A stretch of DNA of 17,045 nucleotides from DATMBL01 sp050735975 (GTDB lineage Bacteria > Desulfobacterota > Binatia > UBA9968): assembly GCA_050735975.1 (NCBI GenBank), contig JBOHVS010000024.1, forward strand, positions 1 through 17,045, given 5' to 3'. The notes under the pieces were generated by a model, which saw only the letters and a list, made by a program, of their open reading frames with translations, was not told the origin of the DNA and ran no database searches. Within the stretch, counting starts at the first letter, position 1; each line of letters starts with the position of its first letter. Shown piece by piece: positions 6,775 to 13,447 of this stretch. The translations under genes were made by a program, and so were the position numbers.

Positions 6775-6815
6775 GCTCGATGGCGCGCCCGAACGTACCG
6801 GGCGCGCCATCGAGC
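6775..6815. repeat. Perfect 17-bp inverted repeat (GC-rich hairpin)
   Basis: GCTCGATGGCGCGCCCG (6775-6791) pairs perfectly with CGGGCGCGCCATCGAGC (6799-6815) around a 7-nt AACGTAC loop. Each arm carries the 8-bp self-complementary GGCGCGCC. A loose GTTTAGCGTTTG follows rather than a T-run, so it is not a standard terminator. It could end the DUF1328 transcript, or be a REP-like unit or binding site. Confidence 0.75.
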
Positions 6816-6959
6816 GTTTAGCGTTTGTCCGTCCGATTCCCGCATCGTTTTTCTTAAAAAGTTTCCAGGTTATCTCTGTCACTATCTCGCTCGTCAAATT
6901 GTTGACGCTGCCCGCCGGCTTGGGTTGCCGATCTGGCTTCCAAACGAAGCTTCGATTGG

Positions 6960-6989
6960 TTGACACTCTACGCAACGCTCGACTAAGAT
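6960..6989 (+). promoter_or_regulatory. Candidate sigma-70 promoter of the D-aminoacylase-like gene
   Basis: Perfect TTGACA (6960-6965), 18-bp spacer, TAAGAT (6984-6989, 4 of 6). The start would be near 6996, leaving about 22 nt of leader that holds AGGAGG (7004-7009) before the ATG at 7018. Confidence 0.55.
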
Positions 6990-7017
6990 CGGGAAACACC
7001 GAGAGGAGGAATGAACT

Positions 7018-8733
7018 ATGGCCTATGATGTAGTGATCAAAGGCGGGCGAATCTATGACGGCAGCGGCTTGCCGTCGTATCTGGGCGACGTCGGGATCCA
7101 GGGCGGGCGAATTGTCGAGACGGGTCGCGTTACCGGCGACGCGCGGCGTATTATCAAGGCGGACGGTCTTGCGGTCTCGCCGGGATTCATCGACTTTCAC
7201 ACTCATCTCGATGCGCAATTACTCTGGGATCCGCTTGCGAGCTCGTCCTGTTTTCATGGGGTAACCACAGTCATTCCCGGGAACTGCGCCCTGGCCCTGG
7301 CGCCGTGTCGTGAGAAAGACAGGGAGGCCATTCTCGGCAGCTTCGAGCGCGTCGAGGCAATTTCGTTACCGGCGTTGCGGGCGGGCGTGGATTGGGCGTG
7401 GACGACATTCCCCGAGTATCTAGATCGGCTGCGCGGTCGCCTCGGCGTCAACGTGGGCGCTCTGATGGGACACTGCGCGATTCGTCAATTCGTCATGGGC
7501 GAAGCCGCGGCCGAACGGCAGGCGACCCCAGCCGAGATTCAGGAGATGAAAGAAATTATCAAACAAGGGATGCGAGCCGGAGCTATCGGTTTTTCTACTA
7601 ACCAGAATCCCGTGCATATGTACGCGGACGGCCGGCCGATTCCGAGCCGTCTGGCGACGAACGAAGAGATTGTCGATTTGGCATGCGCCCTCGGGGATAT
7701 CAATAAAGGGGCAGTGCAGATTTCCCGGGGTTCTTTGGGGGTCTCGGTTCCGATGTTAGAATCGGTCAAACTTTTTGATGAGATCGCCACAAAGTCCGGT
7801 CGACCCGTGATTTGGCAGAGCATCGCCCATCGTTGGGATCAACCCAATATGTGGCGCGAGCTATTGGATCTAGCGGAGCAGTCTCTCGCCAAAGGCGCTC
7901 AATCCTATCCGCTGTGCAACGCGCGGTTGTTCAATAATCGGCTTACCCTCAAAAACGCTCAGGTCTTTGACGATCTGCCCACTTGGAAGCACGTTCTTTT
8001 CTTGCCGATTGAAGAGCGGGCAAAGGTCTTCCGTGACCCGGAGGTCAGGCGCAAGCTGCGATATGAGGCGGTCGAGCAAAAGAGCCCGTCGCGCTTTTCC
8101 CGCCGCTGGGATCTGGTCTACATGATCAAAGCCGCGACGCCCGCCAACAAACATCTGGAAAAGAAGAGCGTAGCGGAAATCGCGCGGTTGCGCGGACAGG
8201 ACGTCATCGACGCGTTTCTCGACCTCTCACTGGAAGAGGGCCTGGATACGGAGTTCCAGACATCGAGCACGAACGGCGACGAGCAGGCGGTTGCGGAGAT
8301 TCTCAGAAGTCCGGTCACCTTGGTGGGCCAATCCGATGCCGGCGCGCATTTGATCTATGACGCGGGCTACGGCTACGCCACGCGTTTGCTCGGCTACTGG
8401 GTGCGCGAGCGCAATGTGATGACTCTGGAGGAGGGGGTGCGCAAGCTTACCTTTATGGTGGCTTCGATCTTCGGGCTGAACGATCGCGGTTTGCTCCGTC
8501 CTGGCATGGCCGCGGATCTGGTGCTTTTTGATCCCGCCACGATCCGCGAATGCGAGCCTGAGATGGTAAGCGATCTGCCGGGCGGCGAGAAGCGGTTAAT
8601 TCAGGAGGCGAGGGGTATCGAAATGACCCTCGTCAACGGCGAGGTGCTCGTTGCTAACGGCGCCCAAACCGGCGCGCTTCCAGGCAAGGTGCTGGGGAGC
8701 GGGAACGGAGCTGTGATGCAGGCGGCCGCATAA
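7018..8733 (+). CDS. N-acyl-D-amino-acid deacylase-like amidohydrolase (amidohydrolase_3 family)
   Basis: 571 residues; D-aminoacylases are about 480-580. The N-terminal strand MAYDVVIKGGRIYDGSGLP and the C-terminal GMAADLVLFDP plus VNGEVLVANG form the typical composite beta-sandwich. The TIM-barrel metal motif is FIDFHTHLDAQLLWDP (HTH at 61-63), followed by GVTTVIPGNCALALAP, where C90 matches the D-aminoacylase metal-bridging Cys. IAHRWDQ (H271) and GQSDAGAH (439-444, D440) are the later ligands. The usual second-His segment reads QISRGSL (about 235-240), so that ligand is changed or displaced. The family removes N-acyl groups from D-amino acids or related amides in the cytoplasm. AGGAGG is 8 bp before the ATG. 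It sits near a racemase-fold gene, so a D-amino-acid-derivative pathway is plausible. The exact substrate is unknown. Confidence 0.88.
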   Translation: MAYDVVIKGGRIYDGSGLPSYLGDVGIQGGRIVETGRVTGDARRIIKADGLAVSPGFIDFHTHLDAQLLWDPLASSSCFHGVTTVIPGNCALALAPCREKDREAILGSFERVEAISLPALRAGVDWAWTTFPEYLDRLRGRLGVNVGALMGHCAIRQFVMGEAAAERQATPAEIQEMKEIIKQGMRAGAIGFSTNQNPVHMYADGRPIPSRLATNEEIVDLACALGDINKGAVQISRGSLGVSVPMLESVKLFDEIATKSGRPVIWQSIAHRWDQPNMWRELLDLAEQSLAKGAQSYPLCNARLFNNRLTLKNAQVFDDLPTWKHVLFLPIEERAKVFRDPEVRRKLRYEAVEQKSPSRFSRRWDLVYMIKAATPANKHLEKKSVAEIARLRGQDVIDAFLDLSLEEGLDTEFQTSSTNGDEQAVAEILRSPVTLVGQSDAGAHLIYDAGYGYATRLLGYWVRERNVMTLEEGVRKLTFMVASIFGLNDRGLLRPGMAADLVLFDPATIRECEPEMVSDLPGGEKRLIQEARGIEMTLVNGEVLVANGAQTGALPGKVLGSGNGAVMQAAA

Positions 8734-8791
8734 GCAACCGCAGATAGAGACCGAGATGAACGGAAATTACCATCGCTCTCGCAGTGTAATC

Positions 8792-8912
8792 CCGTTCGTC
8801 CTGAGCGCCGAATCAAAGCAGCCGACCGCCCTTCGACGCTGCTCAGGGTGATCCGCCAATTATTGGAAATGACAAGCATCGATCGTTCGTGCTGAGTAGG
8901 TCGAAGCACGAT
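8792..8912. repeat. REP-like palindromic elements between deacylase and racemase-like genes
   Basis: CCTGAGC (8800-8806) pairs with GCTCAGG (8841-8847). TCGTGCT (8887-8893) pairs with AGCACGA (8905-8911). The wording (GTTCGTCCTGAGC, CCCTTCGACGCTGCTCAGGG, TTCGTGCTGAGTAGGTCGAA) is the style of palindromes that I recall being dispersed in intergenic gaps of many environmental genomes. Only one cluster is in this window, so dispersal is from general knowledge. Confidence 0.55.
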
Positions 8913-8983
8913 GGGGCGTTTTTCACACAGTCGGGGGTAGCGAAAAATCTAGTCAACGGTGCAATCAGTCGGGAGAAAAGACG

Positions 8984-9706
8984 ATGTATTACGGCGCGCG
9001 AGGTATCGTTGGTCTGGTAAAGCCCACTTATCGTCCGGGCTCGATGGAAAGTTTCATCAAGCTCATGCCGGAAGGCGTGGGCTTTATTCCTTTTCATGCC
9101 GGCATCCGTGCCGGCAACGAGCAGGAGTTTCAAGAGGCGCTGTCGATGGCGGAAAAAAAGGTGGCGCGGCTCGCGGAATTGGGCGCTGACGTGGTGATGA
9201 TCATGGGCGCGCCTCCAGCCATGGTGCGAGGTCATGGAGCCGACCGACAGATTTCTGATCAGCTGTCAAAAAAATATCGCATTCCGGTCCTGGTCGCGAC
9301 CATGGCGCAAGTCGATGCTTTCCGCGCGCTAGGTCTCAAAAGGCTTGTGGGTATCACCTACTTCCAAGAGGATCTTAACCGAAAATTCGCGAAGTTCCTC
9401 GAAGATGACGGATTCCAGGTGCGCGCCATGAAAGGAATCGAGGTGCCGTTCAAAGATGCCGGTAAGCTTTCTCCGGAAGCGATCTACGGGTTCGCCAAAA
9501 AAGTCTTTATCGAACATGAACCCGTGGACGGTATCTACATGCTGGGCGCCGGCTGGCACAACTTGCCCGTGATCGAGATGCTTGAAAATGATTTGCAGAC
9601 GACTGTGGTTTCGAGCATTCCGGCGCAGGTCTGGGCGACGAAGAAGATTCTGCGCCTGAACGAGCCGGTCACAGGGTATGGGCGTTTGCTGGCGGAAATG
9701 CCTTAA
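8984..9706 (+). CDS. Asp/Glu racemase-superfamily protein, maleate isomerase/arylmalonate decarboxylase-like, without catalytic Cys
   Basis: 240 residues, standard for this superfamily. The two-domain plan is visible: a GIVGLVKPTYRPGS opening, a long helix plus GADVVMIMGAPPAMVRGHG (68-85), then PVLVATMAQVDAFRALGLKR (101-120), DGIYMLGAGWHNLPVIE (182-198), VVSSIPAQVWATKK (208-221) and GYGRLLAE (231-238). The last three align well with arylmalonate decarboxylase from memory. The N-terminal Cys/Gly loop reads MGAPPAM and the C-terminal catalytic Cys position reads LGAG. There is no cysteine anywhere in the protein. It follows a deacylase gene after 250 bp of palindromes. RBS GGGAG (8971-8975) is 8 bp before the ATG. 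Either it uses another chemistry or it is a binding protein. The reaction is unknown. Confidence 0.8.
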   Translation: MYYGARGIVGLVKPTYRPGSMESFIKLMPEGVGFIPFHAGIRAGNEQEFQEALSMAEKKVARLAELGADVVMIMGAPPAMVRGHGADRQISDQLSKKYRIPVLVATMAQVDAFRALGLKRLVGITYFQEDLNRKFAKFLEDDGFQVRAMKGIEVPFKDAGKLSPEAIYGFAKKVFIEHEPVDGIYMLGAGWHNLPVIEMLENDLQTTVVSSIPAQVWATKKILRLNEPVTGYGRLLAEMP

Positions 9707-9708
9707 GA

Positions 9709-9786
9709 AGACAGAGACAGGGATACAGACAGAGACAGAGCAAAGACAAAGTAAAGACAGAGTAAAGACAGAGATAGGGACAGAGG
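9709..9786 (+). repeat. Degenerate AGACAG/GTAAAGACAGA low-complexity tract
   Basis: Purine-rich on the plus strand and built of AGACAG, AGAGACAG, AAAGACA and GTAAAGACAGAG units with roughly 6- and 12-base periodicity. It begins right after the stop of the racemase-like gene and ends where recognisable solute-binding-protein sequence begins. It is not a clean microsatellite. It may be slippage-made sequence at a deletion joint. Confidence 0.7.
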
Positions 9787-10010
9787 CGCCCCATTCTAAC
9801 GCCGGTAAACTCTTTATCGACTTCGCGCTCTCAAAGAGAGGCCAGGAGCTGGTGCGCGGCATGAATCGGATTCCGGATCGCATCGATACCCCGCCGGACC
9901 AGCCGCGCCTGATCGAGGGAATCAAGCCCGCCTTTGCTCCAAAAGAAGTCCTCCTCGAGGAGTTCGAGCGGTACGCGAAAATCTTCCACGAAGTGTTCGG
10001 CGGGAGATAA
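9786..10010 (+). pseudogene. C-terminal stump of an ABC extracellular solute-binding protein
   Basis: From about 9786 the frame reads APHSNAGKLFIDFALSKRG, then QELVRGMNRIPDRID, PRLIEGIKPAFAP and FERYAKIFHEVFGG, stop at 10008-10010. This is the classic C-terminus of family-1/iron(III)-type solute-binding proteins (AxHPNAAxLFxDFxLSxEGQ, then GRIPVR, then FREIF), about 74 residues out of the usual 330-360. The N-terminus, signal peptide and start region are missing. The frame upstream runs into the AGACAG repeat and the racemase-like gene. No RBS supports a new start, so it is best called a truncated remnant. An ABC ATPase gene follows 50 bp later. Confidence 0.78.
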
Positions 10011-10060
10011 GATCAGGGGTCGCCGATCAACGCCATCGGCTTTTAGCGGACGAGGATTTT

Positions 10061-10873
10061 GTGCGCGTAGACATTCAAGGTCTCACCAAAGAATTCGAGA
10101 GAGGGGAGAGCAGCTTCCGGGCGCTTGCCGGAATCAATCTTGAAGTCAGAGACCGCGAATTTTTCGGTATCGTGGGACCGACGGGCTGCGGCAAGACCAC
10201 CCTCCTTCACATCATTGCCGGGCTCCAGAAAGCGACCACCGGCTCCGTGGAGTTCGTCGGTGAAAAGAGAACTCAGTCTATCGTCTCTATGGTCTTTCAG
10301 GATTCGGCTTTGATGCCGTGGCGGAACGTGGAGGCGAATGTTCCTCTCGGGCCGGAGTTTCGCAAACAGCCGGAACCGGTGTATAAGAAAACGGCCCGGT
10401 TTTTTCTGGAAGTCGTTCGTTTGCTGGACTTCAGCTCGGCGAAACCTCACGAACTTTCGGGCGGCATGAAGCAGAAGGTGGCGCTCGCCCGCGCGCTCGC
10501 CAACGATCCCGAAGTGATTTTAATGGATGAGCCTTTTGCGAGTCTCGACGCTCAGACGCGTCTTATCTTGCGCGAGGAACTGTTAAGGATCTGGGAGCGA
10601 GACAAGAAAACCGTGATCCTGGTGACCCATAATATCGAGGAGGCGGTCATGCTGTGCGACCGGATTGCCGTAATGAGCGCCTCGCCGGGAGTCGTGAAAT
10701 GTGTTTTTCCGGTTGATGTTCCCCGCCCCCGCACCATCAGAAGCATGTCCGATCCTGACTTCGTCCGTTGTGTCGATAAGATCTGGGATCTGCTGCGTTC
10801 CGAGGTGGACAAGACGATGCGCGCAGACCAGCCGTCGCGGCCGCTGGAGCAAGGAAAGACGGCGCGCCGCTAG
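10061..10873 (+). CDS. NitT/TauT (SsuB)-type ABC transporter ATP-binding protein, orphan
   Basis: 270 residues, normal for TauB/SsuB-like ATPases. Walker A GPTGCGKT (39-46), Q-loop VFQDSALMPWRNV (Q80), signature LSGGMKQKVALARALA (132-147), Walker B VILMDEPFASLD (152-163) and H-loop LVTHNIEEAV (H190) are all intact. Start is GTG at 10061; GAGGA lies a few bases upstream, and no better in-frame ATG precedes the conserved LTKEF strand. The family energises uptake of sulfonates, taurine, nitrate or thiamine precursors with a permease and an NMT1/TauA-like binding protein. Neither partner is present: upstream is only a family-1-type binding-protein stump and downstream an unrelated membrane gene. 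It is probably a leftover, or serves a permease elsewhere. Confidence 0.92.
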   Translation: MRVDIQGLTKEFERGESSFRALAGINLEVRDREFFGIVGPTGCGKTTLLHIIAGLQKATTGSVEFVGEKRTQSIVSMVFQDSALMPWRNVEANVPLGPEFRKQPEPVYKKTARFFLEVVRLLDFSSAKPHELSGGMKQKVALARALANDPEVILMDEPFASLDAQTRLILREELLRIWERDKKTVILVTHNIEEAVMLCDRIAVMSASPGVVKCVFPVDVPRPRTIRSMSDPDFVRCVDKIWDLLRSEVDKTMRADQPSRPLEQGKTARR

Positions 10874-10907
10874 CCGGATGATTACTCCGCACTAATCCCC
10901 GAACAAA

Positions 10908-10935
10908 TTAAGTTGCTCAGATCGGCGACTACAAT
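10908..10935 (+). promoter_or_regulatory. Weak candidate promoter for the GT-C-like gene
   Basis: TACAAT at 10930-10935 is a good -10 (5 of 6). A TTAAGT (10908-10913) lies 16 bp upstream and is a poor -35. The start would be near 10942 and the ATG at 10966. The leader shows no clear Shine-Dalgarno. Confidence 0.3.
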
Positions 10936-10965
10936 GGGTTTGCGGCCTCACCGTTGTGAATATCC

Positions 10966-12429
10966 ATGGCTAACCTATTAAGCAGCGAGAAGAGCATTAG
11001 GCGACTCGCGATTTTAACGCTCGTCTATTTAATCCCTTCCTTTCAAGCCATGCTGCCGGTCGACGATCCGGATATTTGGTGGCATCTCCGCGCCGGTCAA
11101 TGGATCCTTCAACAAGGCTCTGTGCCGACTGAAGATCCCTTTTCCGCGTACGGAAGCGGCAAGCCGTGGATTGCATATAGCTGGCTCTTCGAAGTTTTGG
11201 TCTATGCTTTGTATGACCAATGGGGTCTCATGGCGCTGCTGCTGCTCGCCGTGCTCATGTCGCTCTTGATCGCGCTCGTGGTGCATCTCCTCATTCGAAG
11301 AGGTGAGTTGCCGTTTTTGCCTGAGATGACGGTCTTAGCTCTTGCGCTCGCCAGTATGAAGCCTATGATCAGCCCGCGACCTTGGTTGTTCTCAATCCTG
11401 TTTTTTGCGGCCGAACTACTCGTCCTGTTCGAAGCAAGGCGAACCGGCAGAGTTGCCGGGCTATTGATTCTGCCGCCACTGTTTGTCCTGTGGGCAAATC
11501 TGCACATCCAGTTTGTTTATGGTCTTGCCGCCCTCGGGTTGTTCTTTTTCGAGGCCGTTGTCGATTGGAGATTGCGAAAGCAAGCCGAGCTTGGTTCCTC
11601 AGATCTTCCCGTTGGCCGTGTGTTCATGATTGCGATGGCGTGTGTCTGTGCGACGTTGGTCAATCCTTATCATTACCATCTTCTGTCACCGATTTGGGAG
11701 TACAGCGTTAATACGGGCGCGTTTCAAAACATTCAGGAGCTGCACCCGCTCTTTTTTCGCTCTCCGGCCGATTGGTTCGTTTTGGCCCTTGTGCTCGGAG
11801 CGGCGTACACCCTAGGTTGGCAAAGAGGTCTGCTTGTTTTTCCAACCCTTCTGCTGATAATGGGCTCCTTCCTTGGATTTAGAGCGCGGCGGGATGCCTG
11901 GATTTTGGCGCTGGCGTCTGCCACTATCTTGAGTCAATACCGCTCAGTGCCGCTGTTGAGCGATCCTTTCAGGATCGCCAAGATGCAGTCTGTCGCTGTG
12001 GCCGTGACTATTACTCTAGCCCTCTATCTTATCGGACAACACCGGCAACTCTCGCAACACGATCTGGAGATGGCGGTTGAGAAAAAGTTTCCCGTTAAGG
12101 CTGTAAGTTTCGTCAAAGCGGGTCGCTATCCGGGCCCAATCTACAATAGTCTGGATTGGGGAGGTTACCTCATCTGGGGTTTGCCCGGACTACCTGTGTC
12201 GATGGACGGGCGAACAAATCTGCACGGCGATCAGCGCTTAGCGCGCTCTATTGCTACATGGTCGGGTCATGCCGGTTGGGAGTCCGATCCCGAGCTTGCG
12301 CAAGCGAAGCTCGTGATTGCCTCACAGACTCGGCCGTTAGCTTCTCTGCTTCGCCGGGATTCCCGCTTCAAACTTGTTTACGAAGATGCGACCGCTCTGG
12401 TATTTGCGTCGAACAACGCAGCGCCATGA
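10966..12429 (+). CDS. Polytopic membrane protein, GT-C glycosyltransferase-like
   Basis: 487 residues with about 9-11 membrane segments. After TM1 comes LPVDDPDIWWHLRAGQWIL (30-48), then GSVPTEDPFSA. This acidic first periplasmic loop (D-x-D/W-W-H-L-R-x-G) is typical of GT-C-fold membrane glycosyltransferases. The C-terminal soluble part carries NSLDWGGYLIWGLPGLPVS, then MDGRTNLHG (about 394-421), a motif seen with this loop in many environmental proteins annotated only as hypothetical. Predicted use of a lipid-linked sugar donor at the inner membrane is inference. The ATG at 10966 precedes a basic N-terminus and TM1; no good RBS. It stands alone, without glycan-cluster neighbours. Confidence 0.65.
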   Translation: MANLLSSEKSIRRLAILTLVYLIPSFQAMLPVDDPDIWWHLRAGQWILQQGSVPTEDPFSAYGSGKPWIAYSWLFEVLVYALYDQWGLMALLLLAVLMSLLIALVVHLLIRRGELPFLPEMTVLALALASMKPMISPRPWLFSILFFAAELLVLFEARRTGRVAGLLILPPLFVLWANLHIQFVYGLAALGLFFFEAVVDWRLRKQAELGSSDLPVGRVFMIAMACVCATLVNPYHYHLLSPIWEYSVNTGAFQNIQELHPLFFRSPADWFVLALVLGAAYTLGWQRGLLVFPTLLLIMGSFLGFRARRDAWILALASATILSQYRSVPLLSDPFRIAKMQSVAVAVTITLALYLIGQHRQLSQHDLEMAVEKKFPVKAVSFVKAGRYPGPIYNSLDWGGYLIWGLPGLPVSMDGRTNLHGDQRLARSIATWSGHAGWESDPELAQAKLVIASQTRPLASLLRRDSRFKLVYEDATALVFASNNAAP

Positions 12430-12645
12430 AATCGCGAGAGAGGCGATGTTTTATCGGCAAATTTATTTGGAGACGAGCGTGACATCCAAGATGGCTGGCG
12501 AACTTCTTGTCAAAGTTTCAGGAATCGGGCGGTGGCATTTATTAACTCTAAACTGGTAACGTCCCGTGCCGTGCCGACCGCTTCGGCGCTGAGCTAACGG
12601 TATCGGCCCGTACGCTATCATAATCTGCAACTCTCCGGAGGACTT

Positions 12646-13356
12646 ATGACGAACGAGCTCTCGAAAATCATCCTGCTGGCGGGTGTGATGTTTTTCATCG
12701 CGGCGTGCGCGACAACGCAAGATTACGGGCCGATACTCGCCGATCCGGACCGGCCCAAGGAAGAACGGGCGCTCGACGCCGTGCGCAAGCCTAACGAAGT
12801 ATTGGCATTTTACGGGGTTAAAAGAGGCGACAAAGTGGCCGACATCTGGGCCGGCCGCGGCTACTACACCGCGATTCTCTCCGCCGTGGTAGGCCCGCAG
12901 GGATTTGTTTACTCGGCCAACCCGAAGCCGCGGCCGGAGGTGACTGAACGCTGGCGGAAACCGAATTTTGCCAATGTCAGACCGATCGACGGACCGTTAG
13001 ACAAGCTGGCGTTACCGCGGGACAGTTCGCTCGATTTTGTGATTATTCACCTCAACTACCATGACTTGGCGCCGGAAGCACGGATCGCGATGAACAAAAG
13101 AATTTTAGGCGCGCTGAAGCGCGGCGGGGTTTTTGGCGTGGTCGATCACTCGGCCAAAGACGGGACCGGCAATGATGCCGCGAAGACTCTGCATCGCATC
13201 GACAAGGCCCTCGTAATCAAGGAAGTCACGGGAGCCGGCTTCAAACTGGCGAAAGAAGGGCAGATGCTCCGCCGTCCAGATGACACACGGGATTTTAGCG
13301 TTACCAAAGATCGGGGCAGAAGCGACCGCTTCGTGCTGGCGTTCGAGAAGCCGTGA
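12646..13356 (+). CDS. Lipoprotein with SAM-methyltransferase-like domain
   Basis: 236 residues. The N-terminus LSKIILLAGVMFFIAAC is a lipoprotein signal with lipobox IAAC, Cys21 being the modified residue. The mature part reads like a class I methyltransferase: VKRGDKVADIWAGRGYYTAIL (58-78, motif I with an AGRG loop), VYSANPKP, RDSSLDFVIIHLNYHDL (motif IV-like) and LGALKRGGVFGVVDHSA (motif V/VI region). GGAGG lies 4 bp before the ATG at 12646. Exported proteins of this kind are found in proteobacteria and relatives, but SAM is not expected outside the cytoplasm. The domain may therefore bind another ligand or have lost catalysis. The real role is unknown. Confidence 0.8.
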   Translation: MTNELSKIILLAGVMFFIAACATTQDYGPILADPDRPKEERALDAVRKPNEVLAFYGVKRGDKVADIWAGRGYYTAILSAVVGPQGFVYSANPKPRPEVTERWRKPNFANVRPIDGPLDKLALPRDSSLDFVIIHLNYHDLAPEARIAMNKRILGALKRGGVFGVVDHSAKDGTGNDAAKTLHRIDKALVIKEVTGAGFKLAKEGQMLRRPDDTRDFSVTKDRGRSDRFVLAFEKP

Positions 13357-13359
13357 ACG

Positions 13360-13437
13360 TCAGTTCAAACAGTTCCAGCAGTTCAAACCGTTAAAGATCG
13401 AAGGTAAACCGCTTGAACGGTTGAAACGGTTTGAACT
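13360..13437. repeat. Nonamer repeats and 13-bp inverted repeat between convergent genes
   Basis: CAGTTCAAA, CAGTTCCAG, CAGTTCAAA, CCGTTAAAG (13361-13396) form a 9-bp-period tandem tract. AGTTCAAACCGTT (13380-13392) is perfectly inverted as AACGGTTTGAACT (13425-13437) over a 32-nt loop that has further GAACGGTTGAAACGG copies. It sits between convergent genes, so it may act as a bidirectional terminator or be a slippage-made repeat. Confidence 0.6.
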
Positions 13438-13447
13438 CCCGGCGTTC

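Larger units (their letters stand above)
6589..7017. other. 429-bp intergenic region with a long hairpin and a promoter
   Basis: No convincing gene: the long minus-strand frame across it is Arg/Pro/Ser-rich and overlaps both neighbours. It holds a T-rich start (6595-6600), a 12-bp palindrome GCGCCATGGCGC (6733-6744), the 17-bp hairpin at 6775-6815, and the candidate sigma-70 promoter at 6960-6989. Confidence 0.6.

Noticed and set aside
6532..7218. 228-codon minus-strand frame
   Set aside because: It overlaps the DUF1328 end and the deacylase start, is Arg/Pro/Ser-rich, and has no domain or RBS.
9678..10010. 110-codon frame as an intact gene
   Set aside because: Its first third is read from the racemase-like gene's end and the repeat tract; only the C-terminal part matches a protein family, so it is listed as a remnant.
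12374..12559. 61-codon frame after the GT-C-like gene
   Set aside because: It starts inside that gene out of frame, with no RBS or family pattern; the 12430-12645 gap holds nothing I can name.
13360..13437. Short direct repeats as a CRISPR array
   Set aside because: The units are 9 bp, contiguous and without spacers; no cas gene is nearby.
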